Shown: positions 54,737 to 63,744 of the stretch, piece by piece
Layout of the letters: each line of letters starts with the position of its first letter
Numbering within the stretch: position 1 is the stretch's first letter
NCBI GenBank assembly: GCA_000227505.4
Contig: AGIF02000001.1
Span: forward strand, 516,035 to 580,034
Source: a gamma proteobacterium HIMB55
GTDB taxonomy: Bacteria > Pseudomonadota > Gammaproteobacteria > Pseudomonadales > Halieaceae
Direction: 5' to 3'
DNA length: 64,000 bases
Position numbers and translations under genes: made by a program
The notes under the pieces: generated by a model
Seen by the model: only the letters and a program-made list of their open reading frames with translations
Databases searched by the model: none
What the model was told of the DNA's origin: nothing

Positions 54737-56527
54737 GTGGCGGATAAAACGATCAAAATTGGCGGTGCAACTGGGTTCTGGGGCGAGACCGATATGGCCA
54801 TAGCGCAGTTTCTGCGTGAGGGCGATCTCGACTACATCGTCTTTGATTATCTCGCTGAAATTACCATGTCGATCATGGCGCGCGCCCGGGCTTCAGATCC
54901 GAAGCTGGGATACGCAACCGATTTTGTCTCCGCCATTGTTAAACCTAATCTAAAACACCTTGCCAGCTCCGGTATCAAGTTGATCAGTAATGCCGGAGGC
55001 GTGAATCCAGAAGCGTGTGGCGATGCGTTGAGAGCTGTTATTTCGGAGGCCGGACTTGATCTCAAGGTGGTTGTCATTGCCGGCGACGACCTTCTGAATG
55101 ATCTCGATCGCCTTGAGGCCATGAATGCGTCGGAGATGTTCTCGGGTGAAGCATTCCCACCGAAAGAGAAGATTGCGAGCGCGAATGCTTACATTGGCGC
55201 CTTTCCCATAGCAGCCGCGCTCGCCGCCGGTGCAGATATTGTTGTTACCGGACGATGTGTCGACAGCGCCGTGACGCTGGGCGCATGCATCCATGAGTTT
55301 GGATGGTCTGCAGGGGATCTGGATAAGTTAGCCGCAGGATCTGCTGTTGGGCATTTGATTGAATGTGGTCCGCAGGCAACGGGTGGGAACTTTACTGACT
55401 GGGAGCAGGTTGCAGATTCACTGCACGAGGTTGGCTATCCGATTGCTGAGGTATGGGAAGACGGAACCGCCGATATTTACAAACCAGCGGATACTGGCGG
55501 TTTGGTTAATCGAGGGACGGTTGCTGAACAATTGTTGTATGAAATCGGCGACCCCGCGGCTTACATGTTGCCCGATGTCATTTGTGACTTTACCCAAATC
55601 CAACTCGAGCAAGTGGCTACAGGTCGTGTGCGAATGACCCACGCGCGGGGTAGGGGTGTTCCAGAAACTTATAAGACCAGCATGACTTGGGCCGACGGTT
55701 GGCGAGCAGGGTCGACATTTTGGTACGTGGGCCGTCGCGCTGCAGATAAAGCGCGCATTTTTGCCGACGAGGCAGTCAAGCGTACGCGAAGAAAATTGCA
55801 GGCAATGGGCGCGGCGGACTTTGACGAAGTCGCCGTCGATATTTTTGGTGAAGAAAACTTCTGGGGTAGTCATGCTGCTGTTTCCGATACTCGTGAGGTG
55901 GCGCTAAAAGTCGCGTGTAAGCACCAAGATGCGCGTGCTGTGGGGCTCTTGCTCCGTGAAATGACCGGTTGCGCGTTGGGTGCTCCAGCAGGCATGGCTT
56001 TCTTTGCAGGAGCGCGAGCTAAGCCCTCGCCCGTTATTCGCTTGTTCTCGGTGCTGGTCGATAAATCAGCACTCTCGATCAAGCTGATCGGCAGTGAGGA
56101 CGAAACAGATTTTGCACCGCCAGCGACAAGCAAAGAGGTTTTACCTGCTGAAGTCGGACCGATTCCCGAGGCCGTCTCAGCTGAGAACTTGATTGAGGTG
56201 CCGCTAGAAACGCTAGCTTGGGGCCGCTCGGGAGATAAGGGCGATAAGGCAAACATTGGGATCATCGCCAGGAAGGCTGAGTACCTGCCATGGATCGCCA
56301 AGGTGCTGACAACTGACTACGTAGCTGATCGTTTTGCGCATTTTATGACGGCACCTGCGATTGACCGATTTTATATGCCGGGGTTACCGGCATTGAACTT
56401 TTTATTGCACAACGCGCTCGGTGGGGGCGGTATTGCAAGTTTAAGAAACGATCCTCAGGCCAAAGCCTATGCGCAGGTTCTGTTGGATACCCCCATCGCC
56501 ATTCCCCAACACTTACTGGAGGCCTGA
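54737..56527 (+). CDS. AtuA-like protein (DUF1446 plus C-terminal AtuA domain)
   Basis: 596 aa, GTG start with GGGAGG upstream. An N-terminal DUF1446 domain of about 450 residues (IKIGGATGFWGETDMAI, ISNAGGVNPEACGDAL, GRCVDSAVTLG) is fused to the AtuA C-terminal domain (about 490-590: VPLETLAWGRSGDKGDKANIGIIA). In Pseudomonas citronellol catabolism AtuA is required but its reaction is not settled. It heads an operon with a carboxylase and a hydratase as in the atu cluster. Confidence 0.87.
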   Translation: MADKTIKIGGATGFWGETDMAIAQFLREGDLDYIVFDYLAEITMSIMARARASDPKLGYATDFVSAIVKPNLKHLASSGIKLISNAGGVNPEACGDALRAVISEAGLDLKVVVIAGDDLLNDLDRLEAMNASEMFSGEAFPPKEKIASANAYIGAFPIAAALAAGADIVVTGRCVDSAVTLGACIHEFGWSAGDLDKLAAGSAVGHLIECGPQATGGNFTDWEQVADSLHEVGYPIAEVWEDGTADIYKPADTGGLVNRGTVAEQLLYEIGDPAAYMLPDVICDFTQIQLEQVATGRVRMTHARGRGVPETYKTSMTWADGWRAGSTFWYVGRRAADKARIFADEAVKRTRRKLQAMGAADFDEVAVDIFGEENFWGSHAAVSDTREVALKVACKHQDARAVGLLLREMTGCALGAPAGMAFFAGARAKPSPVIRLFSVLVDKSALSIKLIGSEDETDFAPPATSKEVLPAEVGPIPEAVSAENLIEVPLETLAWGRSGDKGDKANIGIIARKAEYLPWIAKVLTTDYVADRFAHFMTAPAIDRFYMPGLPALNFLLHNALGGGGIASLRNDPQAKAYAQVLLDTPIAIPQHLLEA

Positions 56528-56528
56528 G

Positions 56529-58151
56529 ATGACAATTTTGACCTCGACTGTTCAGCCATCGAGCGACAGTTTTAAAGAAAACAGAGCGAGTATGTTTGAG
56601 CTCATCGACCACTGGCGTGGACTTGAGCAGCGCACTATCGACGCATCGAACAAGCGGCTTAAGACCTTCAAGGCACGTGGTCAGCTATCACCACGCGAGC
56701 GCCTAGAGCGGTTGCTCGACCCCGGTATGCCCTTTTTACAAATGCATTCTATGGCGAACTATTGCGTAGAAAACCCCGACCGTGAGACCAGTGTCCCCGG
56801 TGCCTCTGTGATTGTCGGTGTTGGATTCGTTGAAGGTGTTCGGTGCATGATTTGGGTGGATGACTCTGGTATCTCTGCAGGTGCCGCTACCGAATCAACC
56901 GGCTTTGTATCAACATCTATTTTGGAGATGTGCATGCGCCAAAAGCTGCCCGTTATTCACTTGGTGGAGTCTGCGGGTGCAAACCTACTTAAATACAAAG
57001 TCGAGCTTTGGTCACGATTCGGGAACGTATTCAGAGATTTAGCTCGTTTGTCGGCAGCGGGTATTCCTACCATGGTGGTTCTCCACGGCGGCTCGACGGC
57101 GGGCGGCGCTTACATGCCTGGTATGTCGGACTATGTCATTGGTGTCAAAGAAAACGGCATGGCAGCACTAGGGGGAGCGGCCTTGGTGAAGGCCGCCACG
57201 GGTGAAGAAGCGAACGATCGCGAGCTGGGCGGCAGCGAAATGCACGCCAGTGTCTCGGGCGTTGTCGAATACCTTGTTGAAGACGACGCGCACGGGATTC
57301 TTAAAGCCCGTGAGGTCATGAAAAGCATCGACTGGAATAAACGTGTTACTACAGTGGTACGACGCCCCTATGAGCCACCGCGCTATCCAGCGGAAGAACT
57401 CGCAGGTGCTATCCCGGTCGACCCCAAAGTGCCTTACGACTTCCGCGAGGTGCTAGCACGTATTGTTGATGACTCCTCTGTCGAAGAGTTCAAGTCAAGG
57501 TACGGTGTTTCTACCGTCTGCGGTTATGCATCGATTACGGGGATAAGTTTCGGTTTCATCGGCAATAACGGACCTATCGATCCGAATGGTGCTACCAAGG
57601 CTGCGCAGTTCATTCAGCTTTGCGACTCCGCCGATATGCCGATCCTGTTCTTCAACAACACCACGGGCTACATGGTGGGAACAGAATACGAGCAGGCTGG
57701 GATGATCAAGCACGGCGCAAAGATGATCCAAGCCGTCTCCAATGCTCGTGTTCCCAAAATATCGCTCTACATCGGTGCGAGTTTTGGTGCCGGTAACTAC
57801 GGCATGTGCGGCTGGTCTTATGAACCTGATTTCCTCTTTGCATGGCCAAATGCCCGCACGGGTGTGATGGCGGGGCAGAGCGCTGCGGACACAATGTCCG
57901 AGGTGGCGCGAGTCGGTGCGGCTCGAAAAGGGCAAGACATTCCGGAAGAGGTATTGGAACAGCAGGCGGCAACGATTCGCGCGCACTTTGACGCGCAGGA
58001 AGATGCCTTCTTTACCTCGGGGCGCGTGCTAGATCACGGCATCATCGATCCGCGCGACACACGGAAAGTCTTGGCGTTCTGTCTTGAGACGGTTTTAGAG
58101 AGTCGCTTGAGAGAAACACGAGCCAACGCCTTTGGCGTTGCAAGGATGTAA
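56529..58151 (+). CDS. Acyl-CoA carboxylase, carboxyltransferase (beta) subunit
   Basis: 540 aa with N- and C-terminal crotonase-fold carboxyltransferase halves; HLVESAGANLLKYKVE, LHGGSTAGGAYMPGMSDYVIGV and FFNNTTGYMVGTEYEQAGMIKHGAKM are typical of the methylcrotonyl/geranyl-CoA carboxylase branch (AccB/AtuC). Works with the biotin subunit two genes downstream. An apparent longer start overlaps the end of the atuA-like gene; the ATG at 56529 one base after that stop is correct. Whether the substrate is geranyl-CoA, methylcrotonyl-CoA or another branched enoyl-CoA cannot be read. Confidence 0.92.
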   Translation: MTILTSTVQPSSDSFKENRASMFELIDHWRGLEQRTIDASNKRLKTFKARGQLSPRERLERLLDPGMPFLQMHSMANYCVENPDRETSVPGASVIVGVGFVEGVRCMIWVDDSGISAGAATESTGFVSTSILEMCMRQKLPVIHLVESAGANLLKYKVELWSRFGNVFRDLARLSAAGIPTMVVLHGGSTAGGAYMPGMSDYVIGVKENGMAALGGAALVKAATGEEANDRELGGSEMHASVSGVVEYLVEDDAHGILKAREVMKSIDWNKRVTTVVRRPYEPPRYPAEELAGAIPVDPKVPYDFREVLARIVDDSSVEEFKSRYGVSTVCGYASITGISFGFIGNNGPIDPNGATKAAQFIQLCDSADMPILFFNNTTGYMVGTEYEQAGMIKHGAKMIQAVSNARVPKISLYIGASFGAGNYGMCGWSYEPDFLFAWPNARTGVMAGQSAADTMSEVARVGAARKGQDIPEEVLEQQAATIRAHFDAQEDAFFTSGRVLDHGIIDPRDTRKVLAFCLETVLESRLRETRANAFGVARM

Positions 58152-58153
58152 TC

Positions 58154-58957
58154 ATGGCGACATTACCTGAAACAAAAACATTAGCGCTTGATCTTGAGCA
58201 AGGCTGGCTCACTGTTTGGTTCAATCAACCTGAGCGGCGTAATCCTTTGACGGACGAGGCGGTAGAGGACTTAGCCGCGGTTATTGAGGCAATTGCCCCC
58301 CAGCGCGATATTCGCGGTATGACCATTCGCGGAAAAGGCGGTTTCTTCTGCGCCGGTGGTGACCTCAAGGGATTCAAGGCGATGGCAACGGGTGAAACCG
58401 AGGCCTCGATGCGCATGAGTCGTCGTATTGGTGACGTGCTCGCTGATCTCAACGCCTTGCCGCAGGTCACCGTTGCAGTGATCGAGGGTGCGGCTATGGC
58501 AGGTGGTCTAGGTGTCGCTTGTTGCTGCGACGTGACGATCGGGATGAAAGACGCCAAGTTCGGATTCTCGGAGACACGCATTGGCATTACGCCCGCCCAG
58601 ATAGCGCGCTATGTGCTTCAGAAGTGCGGGTATTCGACCGGACGGCGACTCATGCTGACTGCGGCGCGATTTGCTGGTGAGGACGCAGGCAAGCTTGGTG
58701 TTCTCGATTTTGTTGCCGAGACGACCGATGACCTGTCGTCGCTTGAAAAGCGTGTGAAGCAAGATGTACTCGAGTGCGCACCGGGCGCTGTTGCAGCCTG
58801 TAAGGCACTGATTATCGGTATGCCTGGCACACCTGATGAGGGGAAAGTCGAGTTTGCAGCGCAGAATTTCAGCGGTTGCTTGCAGGGTGATGAGGGTAAA
58901 GAGGGTGTTGCCTCTTTCCTCGAGAAGCGCAAACCCAACTGGCACACGGAGATTTAA
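58154..58957 (+). CDS. Enoyl-CoA hydratase (AtuE-like)
   Basis: 267 aa crotonase fold: oxyanion-hole FCAGGDLKGFKAMA and IEGAAMAGGLGVACCCDVTI. Position between the carboxylase subunits is that of AtuE/LiuC, which hydrate isohexenylglutaconyl-CoA or methylglutaconyl-CoA. Both neighbours are within 3 nt. Confidence 0.9.
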   Translation: MATLPETKTLALDLEQGWLTVWFNQPERRNPLTDEAVEDLAAVIEAIAPQRDIRGMTIRGKGGFFCAGGDLKGFKAMATGETEASMRMSRRIGDVLADLNALPQVTVAVIEGAAMAGGLGVACCCDVTIGMKDAKFGFSETRIGITPAQIARYVLQKCGYSTGRRLMLTAARFAGEDAGKLGVLDFVAETTDDLSSLEKRVKQDVLECAPGAVAACKALIIGMPGTPDEGKVEFAAQNFSGCLQGDEGKEGVASFLEKRKPNWHTEI

Positions 58958-58960
58958 ACA

Positions 58961-60949
58961 ATGAAAGCATTAACCACATTACTCGTTGCCAACCGCGGTG
59001 AAATTGCCGTCCGGGTCATGCGCACCGCCAAGGCGATGGGCATGAAGACCGTAGCGGTGTACTCGGAGGCCGATGCGAATGCGCAGCATGTGCGTGAGGC
59101 CGATCAGTCGGTGTGTATTGGGCCTGCACCTGTTGCCCAGTCCTATTTGCAAGTCGACGCGATTCTCGAGGCTGCGGCGCAAACGGGTGCTGACTGTATT
59201 CACCCCGGCTATGGCTTCCTCTCAGAGAACCAAGCCTTTGCATCTGCCTGCGAAGCGCGCGGTATCGAGTTTATCGGGCCGCCGAATGCAGCGATCGAAG
59301 TCATGGGCGACAAGGCGCGAGCCAAACGCGCAATGATCGAGGCAGGTGTCCCTTGTGTTCCCGGTTATCAAGGTGATGATCAATCGGTTGAGACGCTGGT
59401 TGCAGAGGCAAAAAAGATTGGTATGCCCGTCATGGTCAAAGCGGCGGCCGGTGGTGGTGGCCGCGGGATGCGCCTTGTCAATGACGCAGCTGAGCTCGAG
59501 TCCGCGATCGACCTTGCGCAGTCAGAGGCAAAAAACGCCTTTGGGTCGAGCGAATTGATTATTGAGAAGGCCGTGATTCGACCACGTCACGTCGAAATAC
59601 AGGTCTTCGCAGATAAAGCAGGAAATACCGTTTATCTCGGTGAGCGCGATTGCTCCATTCAGCGCCGTCACCAAAAAGTGGTTGAGGAAGCCCCTTGTCC
59701 TGTCATGACTCCTGAACTTCGTGAGGCAATGGGACGCGCTGCCGTTGATGCCGCAAAAGCCGTCGACTACGTCGGTGCGGGGACGGTGGAATTCCTACTC
59801 GATGAGGCCGGTGAGTTCTATTTCTTGGAGATGAATACGCGTCTGCAGGTTGAGCATCCGGTGACCGAGATGGTCACAGGCTACGACCTTGTTGAGTGGC
59901 AGATTCGCGTTGCACGAGGAGAGACGCTTCCGGCTCTGCAGGAAGATATTGAGCTCTTCGGGCACGCTATCGAAGTCAGGCTCTACGCTGAAGATCCCGC
60001 TGCTGGCTTCTTGCCCAGCACGGGAGACATCAAACTCTTTAATCAGCCTGCGGGTGAGGGGGTTCGTGTCGACGCGGGTGTCGAGACGGGGGATGAAGTC
60101 ACCCCGTTCTACGATGCGATGGTGGCGAAAATCATCACCTACGGCGATACGCGGGAAGACGCGCGCATGAAAATGCGCTGCGCCCTTCAAAACACCGCGC
60201 TCTTTGGGCCTGAGAACAATCGCGACTTCCTGATTGATGTCATGGATAAAGATGAGTTTGTGCAGGGGCAAGCGACCACAGCATTCATCGGTGACAACTA
60301 CGGCGAATCTTTTACGCCCAGAGCGATTACCTCAACTGACATGGCGGTTGCTGCCGCTGCGCAACATGTAGTTGCCATGGAGGCACACCACAGCCAGGCC
60401 GCATCGGTGAATGAGGAGCTCCTCGACTGGGTTTCGATGGGCCGAGTCACCGATACAAAAAGCTACGAGATCGATGAAGCTGCTCATGAGGTCACCTTAG
60501 TACCGCTCAGTATGGGTGAATATGAGATCTCAATGGGTGAAGAGACCCATCACGTTGTCGTAAGCGATATGGGTGAGAGTGATTTGACCGCCGAAGTTGA
60601 TGGCTTGGCTCAGCGCTATCACTACTTCAGCGAAGCGCCCGCCTCATTGTATCTCGGGTCGAGCGACCGATCGGTGGTGCTGGCTGACAGTACGCGCATA
60701 CCACCTGAGGCAGAGGATGCTGCGGGCGGAGGAACCATTGCGGCACCTATGCACGGTCAGCTGCTTTCTATCGATGTCGAGCCCGGCGCGAGTGTTACTA
60801 AGGGTCAGCGCATAGCTGTTCTTGAGGCGATGAAGATGCAACACGAGTTGACCGCACCGGGCGACGGCACAGTGGTCGATATCGCCGCAGTCGCGGGTAA
60901 GCAGATCGGCGCCGGTGATTTGATCATGGTGCTAGAACTGGAGGAGTGA
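58961..60949 (+). CDS. Acyl-CoA carboxylase, biotin carboxylase/biotin carrier (alpha) subunit
   Basis: 662 aa. Biotin carboxylase (about 1-450: NRGEIAVRVMRTAKAMG, HPGYGFLSEN, ATP-grasp KAAAGGGGRGMRLV, EMNTRLQVEHPVTE), a linker domain, and a biotinyl domain at about 595-662 with EAMKMQHEL and biotin lysine Lys625. Matches AtuF/LiuD. Makes carboxy-biotin for the beta subunit at 56529. Confidence 0.94.
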   Translation: MKALTTLLVANRGEIAVRVMRTAKAMGMKTVAVYSEADANAQHVREADQSVCIGPAPVAQSYLQVDAILEAAAQTGADCIHPGYGFLSENQAFASACEARGIEFIGPPNAAIEVMGDKARAKRAMIEAGVPCVPGYQGDDQSVETLVAEAKKIGMPVMVKAAAGGGGRGMRLVNDAAELESAIDLAQSEAKNAFGSSELIIEKAVIRPRHVEIQVFADKAGNTVYLGERDCSIQRRHQKVVEEAPCPVMTPELREAMGRAAVDAAKAVDYVGAGTVEFLLDEAGEFYFLEMNTRLQVEHPVTEMVTGYDLVEWQIRVARGETLPALQEDIELFGHAIEVRLYAEDPAAGFLPSTGDIKLFNQPAGEGVRVDAGVETGDEVTPFYDAMVAKIITYGDTREDARMKMRCALQNTALFGPENNRDFLIDVMDKDEFVQGQATTAFIGDNYGESFTPRAITSTDMAVAAAAQHVVAMEAHHSQAASVNEELLDWVSMGRVTDTKSYEIDEAAHEVTLVPLSMGEYEISMGEETHHVVVSDMGESDLTAEVDGLAQRYHYFSEAPASLYLGSSDRSVVLADSTRIPPEAEDAAGGGTIAAPMHGQLLSIDVEPGASVTKGQRIAVLEAMKMQHELTAPGDGTVVDIAAVAGKQIGAGDLIMVLELEE

Positions 60950-60951
60950 AC

Positions 60952-62097
60952 ATGTCCTTAACCGAGACATTCGATATCGAGTTCCCACTCTTTGCTTTCA
61001 GCCATTGCCGTGATGTGGTCGCTGCGGTATCCCGTAATGGTGGCTTTGGTGTTTTGGGCGCCGTCGAGCTCACCCCAGAGGAGCTCAAAGTTGAACTTGA
61101 TTGGATAACTGCTCACACGAATGGTCGCCCCTTTGGACTCGACCTCATTGTCCCTAATAAAGTTGAGGGTCGAGGCGAGCAGATCTCCGATGAGGCGATG
61201 ATCGGGCGCATTCCAGATGAGCACCGTGAGTTCGCTGCTTCGGTGCTCAACGCTCAAGGGATCGACACCAGTGACCTCGACGAACGCCGTAAGGGCCAGC
61301 TGACGTTTCATCACAACGTAAGCGGTGATAAAACCGATGCGATGCTCGCTGTTGCCGCGGAATACCCCATTGCGCTTTTGGTGAATGCCTTGGGTGTTCC
61401 ACCGCCGGAAATGTTTGATTTCGCCCGCAGGCACAATATTAAAGTTGGAGCCTTAGTGGGCACCGTAAACCACGCGTTGAATCAGGCGCGTGCCGGTGTC
61501 GATGTCCTCATCGCTGCTGGTGGAGAGGCGGGTGGCCATTGCGGCGCGGTAAGCACAATGGTGCTCATTCCCGAAGTCTGCCGGGCGCTTCGCAAACACG
61601 ATATGGATGTGCCGGTTTTGGCAGCAGGCGGTATTGCCACAGGTGAGCAAATGGCCGCTGCAATGGCAATGGGTGCGGAGGGCGCCTGGTGTGGCAGTGT
61701 TTGGTTGACGACTGTCGAAGCGGAAACAACGCCGACCGTGAAGGCGAAGATGTTGCAAGCGACAGCGAGCGATACTGTGCGTGCCAAATCGCGAACCGGC
61801 AAACCCTCTCGACAGCTACGATCGGGATGGACCGATGCTTGGGAAGCGGGCGATGCACCGGCGCCGTTACCCATGCCCTTACAGGGCTTGGTATCCGAGC
61901 CCGCGCTTAAGAAGGTCGATGCAGCCGCTGCCGCCGGTCACTCGGGGGCAGAGGCGTTGGCAACCTATTGGGTTGGGCAAGCGGTCGGTCTTATGAATGA
62001 AGAGCGCTCTGTCGCAGATGTCATGATGGAGTTCAAAACCGAATATTTAGAGGCCTTTCAGCGGGTTGAAGGGTTCTTGGAAGGAGTGGCTAAGTAA
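60952..62097 (+). CDS. Nitronate monooxygenase / 2-nitropropane dioxygenase-like flavoprotein
   Basis: 381 aa FMN TIM barrel: NGGFGVLGAVELTPEEL, IAAGGEAGGHCGAVSTMVLIPEV, AGGIATGEQMAAAMAMGAEGAWCGSVWL. GGAGGAG lies before ATG 60952; a GTG at 60946 overlaps the carboxylase stop. Family members act on nitronates or as enoyl reductases; the place in an acyl-CoA operon suggests an enoyl-CoA-type or detoxifying role, which is inference. Not part of the characterised atu cluster. Confidence 0.85.
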   Translation: MSLTETFDIEFPLFAFSHCRDVVAAVSRNGGFGVLGAVELTPEELKVELDWITAHTNGRPFGLDLIVPNKVEGRGEQISDEAMIGRIPDEHREFAASVLNAQGIDTSDLDERRKGQLTFHHNVSGDKTDAMLAVAAEYPIALLVNALGVPPPEMFDFARRHNIKVGALVGTVNHALNQARAGVDVLIAAGGEAGGHCGAVSTMVLIPEVCRALRKHDMDVPVLAAGGIATGEQMAAAMAMGAEGAWCGSVWLTTVEAETTPTVKAKMLQATASDTVRAKSRTGKPSRQLRSGWTDAWEAGDAPAPLPMPLQGLVSEPALKKVDAAAAAGHSGAEALATYWVGQAVGLMNEERSVADVMMEFKTEYLEAFQRVEGFLEGVAK

Positions 62098-62894
62098 TGC
62101 AACAGGCAACCGATTTTCGTGAGGAAAGCCTCACGCTCAAGGCCTTAATCAAAGATCTTGATGATGCTGGCTTTGAGGCCGTAACGCAGTTTAAGGACTG
62201 GACCATTAACGATGTATTCCGACACCTCCATTTTTGGAATAAAGCCGTGATGGTGGCGAGTCAAGGGGAAGAGGCGTTTGGTGAATTCTTCAAAGGCGTG
62301 GGTGCTCACATGGCTAAGGGCGGTTCGCTACCTGAGTACGAAAAGCAGTATCTAGACGGGCTCAGTGGCGGTGCGCTTCGTGCAGCATGGTCTGACTTAG
62401 TCGATGAGACGGCAGAGGCTTACACGGCTATGGACCCCAGTGCCCGCGTTCCTTGGGCTGGCCCCAGTATGAGTGCGCGTTCATCTATTTCGGCACGGCA
62501 AATGGAGACGTGGGCCCACGGGCAAGAGGTTTTCGATGCGCTAGGTGCTGACCGAGAAGAGCACGATCGTATTCGCAACATCGTGGTTTTAGGTGTTAAT
62601 ACCTTTGGCTGGACCTTCAAGGTACGCAACGAAGCACCACCCGAGCCGATGCCTTACGTTGAGTTAGTTGCACCGAGTGGTGAGCTTTGGACCTACGGAG
62701 ATCGGCAAGAGGACAACATTATTCGCGGAGATGCTGTCGATTTTGCACGGGTTGTTACTCAAACTCGCAATATCGCCGACACCGACTTGACCGTCATTGG
62801 TGACCCTGCGGAAATATGGATGTCCAAAGCGCAATGCTTCGCCGGCGCTGCAAACCCACCACCGGCGAAGGGCTCGCGTTTTAAGGCAGCGTAA
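62097..62894 (+). CDS. TIGR03084-like DinB/maleylpyruvate-isomerase-fold protein
   Basis: 265 aa with an N-terminal helical DinB/MDMPI-like domain (LKDLDDAGFEAVTQFKDWTINDVFRHLHFWNKAV; conserved His pairs for a metal) and the RQMETWAHGQEVFDALG segment, typical of TIGR03084 proteins known mainly from Actinobacteria. TAATG overlap with the flavoprotein gene, so co-translated. The substrate is unknown. Confidence 0.78.
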   Translation: MQQATDFREESLTLKALIKDLDDAGFEAVTQFKDWTINDVFRHLHFWNKAVMVASQGEEAFGEFFKGVGAHMAKGGSLPEYEKQYLDGLSGGALRAAWSDLVDETAEAYTAMDPSARVPWAGPSMSARSSISARQMETWAHGQEVFDALGADREEHDRIRNIVVLGVNTFGWTFKVRNEAPPEPMPYVELVAPSGELWTYGDRQEDNIIRGDAVDFARVVTQTRNIADTDLTVIGDPAEIWMSKAQCFAGAANPPPAKGSRFKAA

Positions 62895-62900
62895 CCGACC

Positions 62901-63629
62901 TTGAAAACAGTTGTACTTCAGTCGGCGCCGCTGGAGCGCCCCGCATGGGTTAACGGTTGTATGGCGGGCGTCGCACGCTGGGCGGAAAACAATCGCTTTG
63001 AGTACGTCCGCTACGGCGATGAGTTTTTTGATGTTTTACCTGGTTGGTATCGTCAAAAACTTGAGGGAAGGGGACCTATCCTCGCTGATCTAGCGCGGTT
63101 GATTCATGCAAGATCAGCATTACAGGAGGGTTACGAGGCGGTGATCTGGTGTGACGCGGATACGCTGATTATCGATCCTGCGTGGCAGCCTAAGACGCCT
63201 TCTCACAGCATCTTTGGTCACGAGCGGTGGCTCCAGCGAGGCAAGTTGGGGCAGCTAGAAATCCGTGAACAGCCGCACAATGCGTATTTGATGTTTACCG
63301 CAACGTCGCCTGTGCTCGACTTTTTGATTCTCACGGTTGAGTCAATTATTCATCGTGCTGATCCTAAACACATTGCGCCGCAAATGGTGGGTCCAAAGCT
63401 TCTCAAAGCGCTCAATACCTTTGCAGACTTTGATCTGGAACACGCTGCAGGTGCGATGAGCCCCGAACTCTTGGATGCTCTCCTATCGGATAACAGTGAG
63501 ATCACGTCATACTTCAAAGCAACGCAGATATCCCCGCCAAAACTCATGAATCTGTGTGCCAGTCTTGTGGGTTCGGATGATTTGGATATTGAAAAAATCC
63601 GTGCGGCGGTCAATGTGACGCTTTGTTGA
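62901..63629 (+). CDS. Glycosyltransferase-like protein with DxD motif
   Basis: 242 aa. EAVIWCDADTLIIDP contains the DxD motif of nucleotide-sugar transferases, and QPHNAYLMFTATSPVLDFLI follows as in GT families with a GT-A fold. The start is TTG (62901) without a clear Shine-Dalgarno sequence, 7 nt after the previous stop. I do not recognise the precise family, and a sugar transferase is unexpected in an acyl-CoA operon. It may be a later arrival. No signal or membrane helix. Confidence 0.65.
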   Translation: MKTVVLQSAPLERPAWVNGCMAGVARWAENNRFEYVRYGDEFFDVLPGWYRQKLEGRGPILADLARLIHARSALQEGYEAVIWCDADTLIIDPAWQPKTPSHSIFGHERWLQRGKLGQLEIREQPHNAYLMFTATSPVLDFLILTVESIIHRADPKHIAPQMVGPKLLKALNTFADFDLEHAAGAMSPELLDALLSDNSEITSYFKATQISPPKLMNLCASLVGSDDLDIEKIRAAVNVTLC

Positions 63630-63744
63630 TGCCTATGCAGTGGGTTAATCGAGATACTTAGATGAGCCGATGGGACAAAACGAAAAGAAACAGCAAGAAA
63701 AAAAGAAAAGTATAAGAAACAGGTAAGAAACAAAGAGTGCAGTT
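63630..63744 (+). other. A-rich spacer with two overlapping Lys-rich micro-frames
   Basis: From about 63670 the spacer is almost only A and G (runs of AAGAAA). It contains two out-of-phase micro-ORFs, at 63662 (17 codons, MSRWDKTKRNSKKKRKV) and 63669 (18 codons, MGQNEKKQQEKKKSIRNR). Neither has a good ribosome binding site. Could be a purine-rich leader for the next gene. Confidence 0.4.
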
